Source of the DNA: Nigrospora sphaerica
Taxonomy: Eukaryota; Ascomycota; Sordariomycetes; Amphisphaeriales; Apiosporaceae
Assembly: GCA_018287875.1 (NCBI GenBank)
Contig: JAGVVL010000001.1
Location: 1,302,001-1,366,000 of the forward strand
Length of the DNA stretch: 64,000 nt
Reading direction: 5' to 3'
How positions within the stretch are numbered: the stretch's first letter is position 1; every line of letters starts with the position of its first letter. The notes below the pieces were generated by a model. It made no database searches and was not told the DNA's origin. It saw nothing but the letters and a program-made list of their open reading frames with translations. A program made the translations under genes and the position numbers. Shown here piece by piece: positions 1 to 12,244 of the stretch.

Positions 1-2425
1 AGGTACTTACTTACATGTGCTTTGCAAGGTACTTGGTACGTCCAAGCACATGGTTGAACAAAGGTGGATTCCGGAAGAGCGGCCAGGAAATAGCTTGACA
101 CCTTCATCGCTTAAGAGCATATTTCCGCCGTCATTGTGCGTGGATCTCGTCGTGAGGCATCGTCTCGGCACCTCGATGCAGGCCTGTCATAGACGTCGGC
201 TGTGCTTATACTGCCGTTGCCGCCGCCGCGCCGATACCTCCATCCTACATACCAGGGTACATACTAGCACAAGGGATGCAATGAGCTGGGGTTGCATGGG
301 AAGGCTACAGGCGGCCTATGGGCCGAGAGAAGTTGGCGCCCTTTCGCTCGCGGCCAGGAGTATTCTCTTATTCCTGGGCTCGATTCACCCAGCCTTTCTG
401 CTTGGTCCGAAGCGATTGCGCCTGGCGAGCCGCCGACCGCAGAACCAAACCGTCCTGGCCTTGGACCCTCAGCGGCAAACAAAACACACGCTGGCCTCCA
501 CAATTCCGTGGCCACTCTACAGGCCGATCGAGCTGGCGTCCAGGTCATTCTTTACTCGGGCCAAGGTGGCCGGGAGATCTCAACATCTCATCTTACTTGC
601 ATGCCTCTCTCCCTGGGTGTCGAACTGGCAGGCTAAGCACTCCCACCCATATCGCCTAGGGCCATCTGGAACGGTAAGGGTGTAGGCGGCCCTTTTGGAC
701 TGTGGCTCGGTCGATCACCTCATCCCCCCCGGCCATACACCGACCACTTACACGGGCCTCTCTTGCCTTTGTCGCAAGCCGTTGCGCGCGGAGAAGCCTG
801 AGCCACAGCCACTCCCCCGCCCGAGGAGGGATTCCGTGGCCGTGAAAGCGGTGGACCGGTTCAGGGCCGGCCACACAGAAGTACCTGCCGCATAACAACC
901 ATAACCATCTAGGCGGGAGAAGGCTCGTCTGAAGACTGGATCGCCGTCCCTGCAGCACTGTCGCAGCACCCACACCAAACCTTGGGTTCTTGTGACCACT
1001 CGACGTTGTTCAACCGTCATTTCACATCGCAGGCACCAGTGCCGGCCGCCGGTGTACCACTCGCTGTCCATCCTCCCCATCTGCCTACCTACGGGGAGCA
1101 GCCTACCTTACCTAACTCTCATCTCCATAATCTCCGGCCGTCCATACCTACCTACCCGTCAACCTCCAGCTCTCTCTACCTGCCTGCATTCCGGAGCCTT
1201 GGCTAAACCTCATCCTACCTGCTGCCTACCGACAGCCCGGCCGGGCGTTAGGCTGCCCGTAAAGGAGAAGACCTGCAGGCGTAATAACAGCACGTCTGTC
1301 TGTCTCAATCACCAACGACGGGATCCATCGGCTGCCCAGCGCCAATTTCACCGGTTTTGCCGCCCGCTTTCCCCCAAACCCATTCCCGGCTCGCTGCGCA
1401 GCCGCTGCGACAGGCCCGCCTGATTTCGAACCTAGTAGGGCCTGCTCTCTGCCGTCCATTTCCGAGTCTGTCCTCGCCTGTTGGCTGCCTGCATACATAT
1501 CTATCTCTTTCCTCGCTGCCCTTTACCCTCGAACGGCTGCCGCCAGCCCAGGACGACGACGACGACGACACCGCCGCCGCCGCCGCGTCAAAGGCCTCAC
1601 TGACGGCCCAAAAGCCACCCGCGCCTAACCCCCTCCCCCGCCGCCTGGGTACCACGAGCCACGGTCCGTACTGTACAGCCATCCACGGATCCATTACCCC
1701 CCCCCCCCCTCGGCCCACTCGGCGTAAACAGCCTTCGCAGCCTTTGCAGCGTTACTCGGCAGCCGCGCACCCAAGTCAAAGGACCCAGTAAAAACCACCC
1801 TGGTAGTGCTAGCCGCTTTGCCCTGTCAGGTGCAAGGTCTTCCTGGATACTATCTCTGTTTCCAAGCACGGCTCGTCCTACAGTGTGTGCGGTGGGGATT
1901 TGGAACTGTCACTGCGACCCTCGTTGGATTTGCGAACTCGCCCAGGCACTGCTGCCCCCCCTCCCCAGGTGACGAACACCTCGAGCTTGACGAGCGTGGA
2001 GAGACAGGTACCTGCTCCTCCTTCGAAACCCCCCGGCACCTAAGCCGTCACGAAGCACGTCCTCGGTCCCAGGACACTGCGGCCGACTGCCGCTGTTCTG
2101 GCAGTGAGTGAGCGCTACAAGACGGGCGCGATTCCCTGCGTCATACAAGACAACCTACTCGTAATTTCAACAAGCTTCTAGCAGCCGAGAGCGCATCTAT
2201 CCAACACCTTGTTCGGGAAGCACGCACGTCCCCGTCACTCACAAGAAAGAGTTTCCCCACCGTGTTCCTTTGATCCCAGCAGTTGCGTGAGCTTTGCGCC
2301 GCCGCTTGCCCCAGAGTCGCAAACCGAATTCTTGGGCATCCCAACCCGTCTTCTTCTTCCCCCTCCCTTCTTGTACTTTTTTCGCCCGCCGAGACACCGC
2401 CGCGTCTATCCCGTCGTCCTTCACC
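1..2425. other. Gene-free left flank and promoter/5' leader of the ARL8 gene
   Basis: No protein family is recognisable on either strand. Open frames of up to about 220 codons exist, but they are compositionally simple and have no intron-exon logic. The stretch from about 1040 to 1500 is pyrimidine-rich with repeated CTACC words, and a run of 13 C lies at 1697-1709. The C/T-rich stretch just before 2426 is typical of a filamentous fungal 5' leader. Confidence 0.5.
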
Positions 2426-3315
2426 ATGGCGGGTATTTTCCGGAAGGTGTACGACTGGTTGCTCAGGACCTTCTGGTGAGTCTGCGCCCGCGTGCGCGGC
2501 GCGGGGTCGTTCCCTCAGGTGCGAGGGACGGCTTCGCCGCCGCATCCCATCCCGCATGCGCCTCGCGATCAGCGGCCTGCGCTCGCTGGAACAAAATACA
2601 GCTAACATGACCGAAACAGGGCGACCGAGATGGACGTGACAATGATCGGGCTACAGAATGCCGGCAAAACGTCCCTACTGCGCGTGTTGTCGGTGAGTCC
2701 TGCCCCAGGCCCAGCAGCTTATTCCAAAGTAGAAGTGCAGCGCTGACGTTTGTTGTATCTGTAGGGCGGAGAGTTCACCATTGAGTAAGCATCACCACCC
2801 AGTGTCAACAGGCTCCCCACGCCGCCCCCCTCCGCCTTCTGCCGAATTTCCTCGTCGCATACCGTCCAGAAAACCCTTCCTACATCTCGGCTGACGCATC
2901 GCTCTGTAGCTCGATCCCCACAGTCGGCTTTAATATGAAGAAGGTGCAGCGTGGCCATGTTACGCTGAAATGCTGGGATCTCGGCGGCCAACCTCGCTTC
3001 CGCCCCATGTGGGAGAGGTACTGTCGTGGAGTGGACGCCATCGTGTTCATCGTCGACATCGCAGACCATAGCCTCCTTCCTCAGGCAAAGGACGAGCTCC
3101 ACTCGTTGATGTCGCAACCAAGCCTCCACGGGATTCCTCTGCTCGTACTGGGCAACAAGTCGGATCTGCCAAATAAGCTCAGCGTAGACGAGTTGATCGA
3201 CGCACTGTCGCTGAAGAACATAGGAAACCGGGAGGTGTCCTGTTATGGAATCAGTGCCAAGGAAGAGACCAATCTCGATGCCGTCATCCAGTGGCTCATG
3301 AAGTTCGCAAGATGA
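2426..3315 (+). CDS. arl8: ARL8-like small GTPase (Arf/Arl family)
   Basis: Exons 2426-2475, 2620-2692, 2765-2784 and 2910-3315 give 182 residues, close to the usual 186 of Arl8. Visible motifs are the P-loop GLQNAGKTS (27-35), switch [11 protein letters not shown] (70-78), NKSD (130-133) and SAK (163-165). Residue 2 is Ala, not Gly, so the N-myristoylation typical of Arf is absent; this is a hallmark of Arl8, which is instead N-acetylated and uses its amphipathic N-terminal helix. Family knowledge: Arl8 recruits kinesin adaptors to lysosomes and late endosomes in animals and is linked to vacuole and vesicle traffic in fungi. All three introns have clean GTRAGT/YAG borders, and one coding exon is only 20 nt. 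Assignment is firm; the fungal role is inferred. Confidence 0.93.
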
Positions 3316-6300
3316 GCGATGCGCATCACCCATCACCCGGTCGCCTCTATTGGGGCCAGTTCCGGCCACTTTTTCCGCGGCCTTGTGGTAGCGCAAGCCA
3401 CTGGCTTGACGGCTCGCACCCCGGGGGAGTCCAGGGGCAGGGGGGATGACCCGCTGCCCAACAAGGCGCGCGTCGCTGTGGTGGTATCATCCCGGTGCTT
3501 TTCCTTTCTTTCTTTGAAGGCGGCTCAACGCGACGACAACCTGAGTATACGTGTGGAGTTCCTTTCGCAATCGGGCCTGGGCTGGTCGGCGCAGCCCTTG
3601 TCCATCATGGTGGCACGCGCCCTGGGGCATGCTCTGTCTTCGTTTCACGGCCTTGACACTGACGCAGCCCAACTTTTTGCTGCGCGGCGGCTCGCGTGCG
3701 CACGCGCACACACGAATGGCTTCATCCTCGGCGGCGTGCGACGGTGACTGAGGAGGAGAGAACCGTGGCCTGCTGGGATACCTATCTCATTTTTTTTTCT
3801 TTCGTCGGATATTACAAGAGGGCTTTAGGCTAGCGTTGTGGGCGACGCTGGGTGCCATGGGGAGCGAGCATTGGTGTACTGCGGCGCATATCAATAGGGC
3901 ATTTTGATAATGACGATACGAGACCTTGAAAACGGCTGCCCGGCGTTTCGTGTCCCGCTTTCCCCACGATCCCGTTCGGCGCGAGGTGGCGCGTCGATGA
4001 GAGATTTCCAGGGTCCTGATGCATCTATTGCCGGAGACAGGCTTCCCAGGTAGCGCGCGGGCTGGGGCGGACGCTGGAGGGTTCCGAACATCGTAGATGA
4101 ATGGGCTGGCCGAGCGTGGTTCCCCTGCGAGTCCCCTTTCTTGGGGCTGGAAGCTAGAAGCTACCTAAGGCAGGCAAAAGTCGAGGCGTGGATACGGTGA
4201 CGCGACGTGACGAAGCGAGGGCCGGTGGGGCGCAGTATGGATGTTAGGTACACGTCGTATGCGGCAATCCAGGTTCCATTGGATGGATCCATGGCGGGTT
4301 GTGAGCAGAGCTACAGCGGGTATATAAGAGGGAAGAAAGCCCACGCCAGCGCGCGCAAGAAGAGGTACGAGAATGCAGAGAAGGATTACCCAGCTGGCGC
4401 TGGAGGGCAGGGAGGATACTTCTACGCTACACACAGACCACCACTCGATGTGGTGATGCGTTGGCAAGCTCACCAAGCGCTGCGTTGTTCAGTGGCACGC
4501 GGCCTTCTGATTGGCGGGCACCCGGCTCGTCTCTGCCAACTCATCAGAGGACTGTCCTTGCATTTTGCCCTGGCTCTTTTGTTCCTGCCAGGCTCGCGCG
4601 TGCATGCGTCGCGCGTGCGTGTGTTATATGAGTGTGTGTGTGTGCGGATGTGTTCGCTGACTTTTGCTGGCTTCGTACGGCCGGCATGGCCATTATCGTG
4701 CCCGTCCATCTTATCTATCTCATCGCATCGCGCCCCGTCCCGTCACGTGGATCCCCCCTTCCGATCCGCCACCCGGGGGGAGGGTCGTTTCTGTGTAAGT
4801 ACAGAGTATGGCAATGCCGAGATAGCCAGGTTGCCATCCCTCCACCCTCCCTGCCCCCGATGGTCAGCAGCCCATGGCGCAAATCCGGTTGGGGGATATG
4901 ATTCTGTGTCGAGTCTGGAAGCTCGGCCGACTGTGCGCCTACTATCAGTCCAACCGCAATGCCTATGTGCTGAGACGGTTGCGGCGTTGTAACGCACGCA
5001 CGGCCTGGGTAGGCCCGCATATATACAGAGGTACCGACATGGCGAAAAATGCGCGAACTCGAAGATCCACGTGGCTCGCGACAGGGCTGGAGACATGATG
5101 GACTACCGGCCCGCAGGTTGGTCGACAACAACGCCAAAGCCCGTTCGTCAGTATTACTATGGTTCCCACTAGCAGCTACGGGATCCAAGGGGAGGTACGG
5201 GCAGGACCCGATGACGCTGTGTCCCTTGGTGGGCGTTTCAACTGACCCGGGGCCCATTATGCATCCATGGTCTAACTATGGAAGTATGGGCTCTCGATCC
5301 GTCCACCCCTGATGGTGCCGATTCCCCGCATTCAGCCTTCAGCCCTAGGACGGAAAGAGTACCGATAAACGAAGATGTGTAAACACCTCCAACATGTATA
5401 TGCATGTCTGGGATGGCCGTGCAAGTTACCACCTAAGGGGAAACCCAGCCGAATCTGGGACAAGGCAAAAGGAAAGAGAGGGTCGTCTCACACGCTGTAC
5501 GCACTAGGATTTCGCTTACACCAAGCAGCACTGATATGGGAACCACGTGGTTCAACCACTGACGATTCCCAGTTAACTAGGTAGGTACTTAGGTAGTCTC
5601 GCTATGACGGGCGCTTGTGAGTCCCTTCCCACGTGTACATCCATTGGTATGGGAACTTCTTGGTCTGGGGATACGGGAGTCGGCGGCCTCGCGGAGCCTG
5701 GCTCCCGGACGGGCCGGCACTTCAGGAGGTGGGAAATGCGTCAGCTCATCCTTGCGCCCCGCCCCTCGTCCATCACACGCGCACGGAAGCCACCAGAACT
5801 GGGCGTCCGGTGAGGACGTGCCGGGGGAACAGGTATGTACCCTGAACCATGATAAACCGCCAAGGGCGCACAGCCACGCTGCGTACGTCTTGGTTTGCCC
5901 GCCACGCCCGTCTTGCGTACTTAGGAATCGGGAACGCGGCAGTGACATGATCATGCGTTCAGACCTCGGACATGGGACTTTAAAATCAAACGAACCGCCT
6001 CTCCTCCTACTCTGGTAACTTCCCGGTCCTCCCCCGAATCCGCACCTTAGCACACACACTCGTCTGTTTGTCGCCGTAAGGTCTCAACTCGATCCATCCC
6101 GGAATTTCATCTTGTCGGGCTGTGCAGTGAAGTCCAGTCCGTTCCAGACGCACCGTCTCAACACTACCGAACTATCCAAGTTCAAGGTACGTCGAAGACG
6201 TGATCCATTCAACGACGTCAGTCCCCAAACCCCCCCCCCCGGTTCACGGCTCCAGCTCCATTCTAGCTCATCCCTGTTGGGCTCCACGATTGCGTACCAT

Positions 6301-6464
6301 TGAAACCAACGACTAACATCACCTCTTCAGTCGCCTATTTCTTCTCTTGCCTCTGCAGGACGAGCAATAGCATCGCCGCAATCTTTTTCCAAATCAACAA
6401 ACGCTTCCCGGAGCATCCCTCCGCGCAAAAATCGTCGCATCACCTCGTCGATACCGGAGCCCTG
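3316..6464. other. Intergenic, no gene recognised
   Basis: About 3.1 kb between the ARL8 stop and the RCR-family start. Open frames here are short, overlap on both strands and resemble nothing known. A TATA-like word (GTATATAAGA) lies near 4319 on the plus strand but no convincing reading frame follows it. A GT-rich simple stretch lies near 4617-4650. The last ~450 nt are pyrimidine-rich and probably form the promoter and spliced 5' leader of the RCR gene. Confidence 0.5.
6187..6330 (+). other. Probable 5'-UTR intron of the RCR-family gene
   Basis: Donor TTCAAG/GTACGT at 6186/6187, branch-like GACTAAC at 6311-6317 and acceptor CTCTTCAG ending at 6330 form a good fungal intron just upstream of the RCR start codon (6465). 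A second strong acceptor, CTCTGCAG, ends at 6360 and could be used instead. Either choice changes only untranslated sequence under the chosen start. Confidence 0.5.
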
Positions 6465-7033
6465 ATGACGTCCCTCGTCGACCAAGCCGGCGCCTTGTTC
6501 AGCAGACATGCCGATCAGGCCGGCACCCTCCTGACCAAGCGTCGGTACTGCAACGACGGCACCTATCGCCGCTGCTGCTCCAGGTGGGATTGCTTCGGCC
6601 GCTGGATCTTCGCAGCCGTCGCTGTGTTTCTCTGCTTCTCCATTTTCTTCCTGTGGGCGTAAGTACCTGCCGCTCCCGCACCGTCGCATTGCCAGCCCAC
6701 GACCGACCCTGACACAAATGCCGCAGCTGCGTGAGAACCCGCCGTCGCCGTAAGCAAGGCCTGCCGCCCATGTATGGTACCGGCTGGATGGCCCCAGGCC
6801 AACCGTATCAGAACAACCCCAATGGCTACTACCAGCAACCGCCGCCCCCGGCCTATGGGGCGCCACCGGCGCAGTCGTATCCTATGAACAACTACCCGAA
6901 CCATCAGGCGGACGGCTACTACGGCCAGCGTGAGGGCGTACAGCCACCCAAGAACGCCTACACCAACGAGCATGGCCACCAGGATGCGTACGCTGCCCCC
7001 GAGGGCCCACCGCCAAACAAGGCCGCGAGATAG
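6465..7033 (+). CDS. RCR-family membrane protein (chitin synthesis regulation, Congo red resistance)
   Basis: Exons 6465-6658 and 6727-7033 encode 166 residues. The layout is that of the fungal RCR family: a short Cys-rich luminal N-terminus (Cys at about 29, 37, 38 and 43), one membrane segment at 47-66, a basic stop-transfer cluster RTRRRRK (68-74), then the family signature PPMYGTGWM (78-86) and a Pro/Tyr/Gln/Asn-rich cytosolic tail. The tail holds a PPAY motif (105-108), the PPxY type that binds WW domains; yeast Rcr1/Rcr2 recruit the ubiquitin ligase Rsp5 through such motifs to control plasma-membrane and endosomal cargo. The ATG at 6465 was chosen because the upstream open frame crosses a likely 5'-UTR intron. 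The family call is strong; which cargo it serves cannot be read from sequence. Confidence 0.85.
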
Positions 7034-8713
7034 GAGGATGGATGGACGGGCGTTGTTTGCGAGTCTACGTGGAGATCAACATACCTACGAAAGGTACGGT
7101 TCTTTGTCCGGTGATGTCGTGGGGTCCCCCTATACCCCACAATGAGAATTTGGCCACGGTGTTGACGGAAATTGCTGCTTGGGTGGGATGTGCAGGCGTC
7201 ATGGCAATGATGGAACCTGAAGCAATGGAATTGATGCCTCTGCGCACCCTGGTAATCGAATCATTATCTTCAAGCCTCTTTAAAGATGGCGTTGAGAACC
7301 GTCGGGAGCGCCGTGCAGCAAAGTGTATATACATCACACACGCTTACCTCCTCGCTCTCTCTCGCACCAGAGCTGGCGTACCAGCCCGGCCAAGATTGCC
7401 ACAGCTGTCTCCGGTCGATGGCTGTTTTTGTTACGGGCTTCAGGAAGGATGAATGCCAGCTCTTAAGGGCTCCGATGCCTCTGGCTCCGATGCCCGCCAC
7501 CCGAAGATAGCGGCCGTCCTATTTCGGCCAACAGAGTACATCAATGTTCCCCGTGTAGCCAGCGGTGGTCGGAGCCAATACAAAGCAAGCAGCCTGTGAC
7601 GCGTCATGCCACACAGGTGACACGGCAGTGCAGGCAGCCGCTGGGAAAAGATGAAACCGGACACATCACGTCAAAGGTGGTTCAGCAAACCGGGATGCTC
7701 AGATTTACTCAAGGCAGGCGGTACGATATTCTCGGGTGTACCTCGCAAAGAGTTGTAGTACCTACCTTAGGCTCTCGTTCTAGATATTGGAGGGCTGTTA
7801 CTGGCCCCAGCTCTGGGCCATCGCTTGGTCAGAAGGAACTACTCGCCCTCTGCTTGCCTACCCTCCCTTCCACTCGCCTTTCACTTTGCTCTGCCCCCCC
7901 GAGAAAGCGTTCCGTAGCCCCCTCTCCGATGTTGGAAGCGTCACTTTCCTACTACCTGAACAACTTCCGCACATTGGTGTCCGTACTCCCGCCTCTACTG
8001 ACATGAGTTAGTAGTAGGTAACAAGGCAAGCACGTGCTTCCTCGATAAGGGGATGAGATGTTGGGGGTGGGTAAGCAGGGTAGGAGACCGGTTGCCTCTT
8101 ACCTGGTCTCCTCGTTGGCGAACCGCGGCCTCTCATGGAGAAGGTGGCGTGGCAGTTGTCGCACATTCCCAAGTGCGATTTGGCAAACACGGCGGTTTGT
8201 TCACGCTGAGAAACCATAATGGCCTGCGTCGCTGGTCTTGACTGCCAGCTCAACAGCCCCCGGTTACCATGGGACATCCAATCTAAGTAGGTATCTAGGT
8301 AGGTAAGAGGTAGATAGGGTAGGTAACTAGGTAGGCAAAGTAGGTGAAGCAGGTTCCATATCGTGTGAATACCTAAAAGGAGGGAGGCAGGGAGGTTAGG
8401 AATGACATACTCGACTTTGCCTTTTCCTCCAACACCCGAGCATTCTTTTCCTTCCCCCCATCATATTCACTCACCGGTAACCGCGGAAGACCCTTTCAGC
8501 TAGCCCACGTTCCATGCGACTCCAAAGTCTTCTTCCCATTCGAAGCCCGGTCGCAAGCATCAACCCGCCCTCCCCTCCCCGTTCCCTCGCCGCCATTCCC
8601 CGCTGGACTACTGAGGGGCACCTCCTATGTACCGTTGCAGATTTCTGCCGATTTCTTCGTATGCCTTCAGGTTTCCCGCACTACACTAGCTGCGGCTCGA
8701 ATGTGCGGCAAGG
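7034..8713. other. Intergenic, promoter of the tyrosinase gene
   Basis: No gene recognised in about 1.7 kb. It holds a GGTA-rich degenerate tetranucleotide stretch at about 8285-8346 and a C/T-rich leader directly before the tyrosinase start. Confidence 0.5.
8285..8346. repeat. Degenerate GGTA-rich tetranucleotide stretch
   Basis: Successive AGGTAGGT, TAGGTA and GGTAGATAGGG words over about 60 nt. Similar shorter words occur in many other intergenic spaces of this window. It is not a perfect microsatellite. Confidence 0.6.
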
Positions 8714-10779
8714 ATGCTCTTCATATTTAGCTGGGCGATCTTCTTCCTCGCCCTGCTGCCGTCTGCCGCGGCGGCCGCCACATGGAGGCCGAGTGGGGGC
8801 TATAAATACGCTCGAGACGCGCGTACGGCCCTCGGAAAGCGCCAGATCGATCAGTCGCCTTTCACGACAGGCTTGCCCCTTGTCGACGGCAGAATTCCCT
8901 TCCGCGTCGAGGTTAGGCAGATGGAGAAGTACCATGAGCAGTGGACCTTGTACATCCTGGCGCTGAGCTGGCTGCAATACGCGGATCAAGAAGACCCGTA
9001 CTCCTGGTACCGTCTTGCAGGTATGTTATCCCGCAACCACTGGTGTCTCTCCCAAGGCCACAGCCAATGTATCCTCGCGTATGTATCTACGAGGTTAACG
9101 TAAGGGCGAAAGGCATCCACGGTGCCCCGTTTACCGACTATGGGGGCGTTGAAGCGTTACCCGACACCGAAACGGAAGGATACTGTCCACACGTCTCCAT
9201 CCTCTTCCCAACTTGGCATCGTCCCTACCTTGTCTTCGTTGAGGTACGCTTAGAGAGCTTGCACGGCGGGGATCCTGCTGGGCATGGCACAGCGTGCTTC
9301 TAACGGGCCTTACAGCAAGTCATGTTCAAGGTCGCCGGACACATCGCGTCTCTGTATCCACAAGGGCCGATACGGGAACGTTACCAGAAAGCCGCCGCCA
9401 CCTTCCGCCTGCCGTACTGGGACTGGGCCGTTAGACCCCCTGTGAACGAGAGCTGTCTCCCACTGAGCATCGGGGGCGGTCCTGATGTGACGGCAGATGG
9501 GCCGGACGGCCCGCAAGTCATTGCAAACCCCCTTTACAGCTTTGCCTTCAAACCGCTCAATGCCACAGCTTTCCCCCAGTTTCCGGTAGGTCAGTGTGGG
9601 AGGGACAGCCGTTAAACGTGGCAGAGCAGCAGGTTGACGATGCCATGGTAGTTCTACGAATGGAACGAGACCAAGAGGGCTCCGCGGCCGCCTAACAGCT
9701 CCGCAGCCCTCTCGGACAACTCGTTCGTAGCCAAGACACTGGACGCCAACCTTCCCGGCTACCAGCAACGCCTATACAATCTCTTTGCCTACTACGACAA
9801 CTATAGCGAATGGAGCAACGAAGCATGGATCCCCGTAGGCAACAAAAACACTTCGGCGTACGACTCGATCGAGTCTCTGCACGATGGCATCCACCTAGCG
9901 ACGGGCGGAAACTTCGGGCACATGGCCATCATAGCCTATTCGGCCTTCGACCCCATCTTCTTTCTGCACCATGCCAACGTAGACAGGATATTTGCCATGT
10001 GGCAGGTGCTTCACAACGCGTCCTATCTCGAGCCCACGGCTGCCGTCGTACCCACGCGTACCATCGAGGTGGGCAACGTTCAGGACTCGCAGACGGAATT
10101 GACTCCCTTCTGGGTTAACAAGACGCACTTCTGGAATTCGGACATGGTGCGTAACCATGAGGTATTCGGCTATACATATGCAGATGTTGCGATGAAGAAA
10201 CGCGCCGATGTGGTTGCTGTCATCAACGACTTATACGCAAGCTACAGCCCAGCTGCCGTGGCGGCCGAGAGCGGGGAGCGTCGCGGTGCTCCTTGGGCTC
10301 GCCGGCTCGTCCAGAACGGCAGTTACTGGGAGTGGATGGCCAACATTGAGGTGAACAAGCACGCTCTGGGATCTTCGTTCACGGTCTATCTGTTCCTGGG
10401 CGATGTGCCTCCAGATAGCTCCTCGTGGGAGCTGGCATCGAACCGGGCTGGAAGCCTCGGCATCTTGGCCGGCCACCCGCCGACAGTGCATCCGCCAGAC
10501 GGGCAGCCAGTTTCTGGCACGGTACCCCTGACATGGGCCATGATGGGCCTCGTACGCTCGGGCGAGCTGCAGAGCCTCCATCCCGACGATGCTGAAGCGT
10601 ATCTGAAGCAGGGGCTCCAGCTGCGCGTCATGGCCAACAACGGGACGGTTGTGGGGCCGGAGAAGGTGGAGGGTCTCGGTGTCAGTATTACGAGCCACTC
10701 GGTGAGGGCGGCCGAGAATCGGTTGCAACTTGTGCGCCGGGGCGAGCTGGTCACGCATTTTGGTCTGCAAACACGTTGA
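8714..10779 (+). CDS. Secreted tyrosinase (type 3 copper enzyme)
   Basis: Exons 8714-9020, 9113-9243, 9316-9585 and 9652-10779 give 611 residues. A hydrophobic signal peptide (about 1-22) is followed by a Lys-Arg pair (42-43), a possible Kex2 site ending a propeptide. CuA ligands are visible as His105 (GIHGAPF), His129 and His138 (CPH...WHRPY). Cys127, two residues before His129, is placed for the Cys-His thioether known from Neurospora tyrosinase. CuB ligands are His313 and His317 (HDGIH) and the HHANVDR motif near 342-348. The C-terminal ~250 residues resemble the tyrosinase C-terminal domain that covers the active site. Family reaction: o-hydroxylation of monophenols and oxidation of o-diphenols to quinones, feeding melanin or cross-linking. 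No other pigment genes are adjacent. Substrate is not predictable. Confidence 0.93.
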
Positions 10780-12244
10780 TTTTGCCCAGTACGCTATCGA
10801 CACAGCGACCGGGGATATGGGGGTATAGTGTTTTGCCGGCTATACAACAAAGACCGCCCCTCTCCTTTCGGCCCGTGTCCGGTCCGCGCATAGGTGGCTT
10901 GCCGGACGACGCGGCTAGCCTCCTGCTGTGTCGCCGGAGGGGATGCTTTCCCCGGTCTTGGAACAGGACGGGCGCAGCGCTCACTCAGCAGGGCGGTTCA
11001 CCAAATACATGTAGTAATATACACAAGTATGTGCGCCAAGCCATAGTGATACGGCAATGTCATTGCATTAGGTAGGTAGGAGCCAAAAGCGCCAGAACGC
11101 ATCGGGCACTGTCATCCATTCAATCGTCTTTTTCGGAATGCCACTCGGCTGGGCCTGTAAGCAAGAGGTATGTACCTGGGTATCTAAAGTAGTATTGCAT
11201 TGGAACCCCACGCCGCCCCGGCCCAATGAAAGCACGACGGCTTATCTTGCACGTCCGAAGCAGGTACCGCCTCTCATCCCTCACGGCAGGCGCGTCGCAT
11301 CATGGCCTTGGCCCCGACATGCTCATAGCAAGAGCTGTTTGGGTGGCTGATCGGCCCTTTTGCTTTTTTAGGGCATTCCTTTCTTTTACCCCCTGTTCTT
11401 CTTTCTGCTGAGCCCCCTTCGTGCCCTTCCTCGCCCTTCCAGCCACCCACTCACTGTCGCTTGGTGAGGCCGTTCCTCTGCCCGGCGAGGTGGTCGGCCA
11501 GTGGCCAGTGATATTCCCAACGGCGGCCCCAATGGGAGGGAAGCGCGGGCTTGCCCGGATAGACGGGGCTGCGGAAGCCCGGATCAGCAGTGAAAATTCC
11601 CTCGTCGGGCCTCGAGTGATGCGCAACCCCTGGCCACGAACCCAGCAGGTGAGCCAGGCCGGCCAGAGATGCTCCGGTTGGTTGTGTATCCCTGCGCCGC
11701 CCACGCCCGGGAGCCATGCCGGCCTGCTATCCGCCTGCCCAAAAATGCCATCTGCGGCCCTCGCCCCTGTCGGCTTGGCTTCCGTGTCGTGTGTGTGGCT
11801 ATCTTGGGCATCTGGCTGGCGGGAATTGGCCGGCACGTTCGGTACACACACATAGATACACGTGCCTGGCGAGGGTCTCAGGCCGAGAGGAAGCTACATC
11901 ATAACGACACCATCGCCACGGCGGCTTCATGCTCTGATTGGCCCTTCGCCTGCGGGCTGGCATTTTCCTTTTTGTAAGGGGGGGGAGACGCTTTATCACG
12001 TACGTCCCCGTGAAATTCCCCCGTCTCGCTCACGGGTCGGATCTTCGGGACGATACGTCTACGACTACCTCTTCGTCGCCAGTCGTTCGCTACCCAGCCA
12101 GCCTCGAGCGGCCCCCGACCGACCCTGGATTTCGCTCCTCTTGCCCGTTGAGCTCAAACAGCAACCCTTCTTCTGCACTGCCGTAGTGGTGGTTTTCTTT
12201 TGTCGCGCCCCTGGCGTTCTTTGTCGAGGCTCCCCATTGCCGAC
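10780..12244. other. Intergenic, promoter of the ammonium transporter
   Basis: No gene recognised in about 1.5 kb. Two GATA-type sites lie in it (AGATAG at 11799-11804 and TGATAA at 11993-11998, both read on the minus strand) and an ATTGG (reverse CCAAT) lies near 11936. A long C/T-rich leader precedes the start codon. Confidence 0.5.
11993..11998 (-). promoter_or_regulatory. Candidate GATA (AreA/NIT2) site before the ammonium transporter
   Basis: TGATAA on the minus strand fits the HGATAR site of fungal nitrogen GATA activators (AreA, NIT2). It lies about 250 nt before the ATG of an ammonium transporter, a gene class usually under nitrogen repression. A second site, AGATAG, is about 190 nt farther up. 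Short motifs occur by chance, so this is suggestive only. Confidence 0.4.

Noticed and set aside
17..685. 222-codon open frame at the left edge
   Set aside because: Overlaps several frames of similar quality, has no recognisable domain and no splice structure.
1425..1445. TTTCGAACCTAG, reverse complement of a B-box-like word
   Set aside because: No T-stem pairing and no cloverleaf can be drawn.
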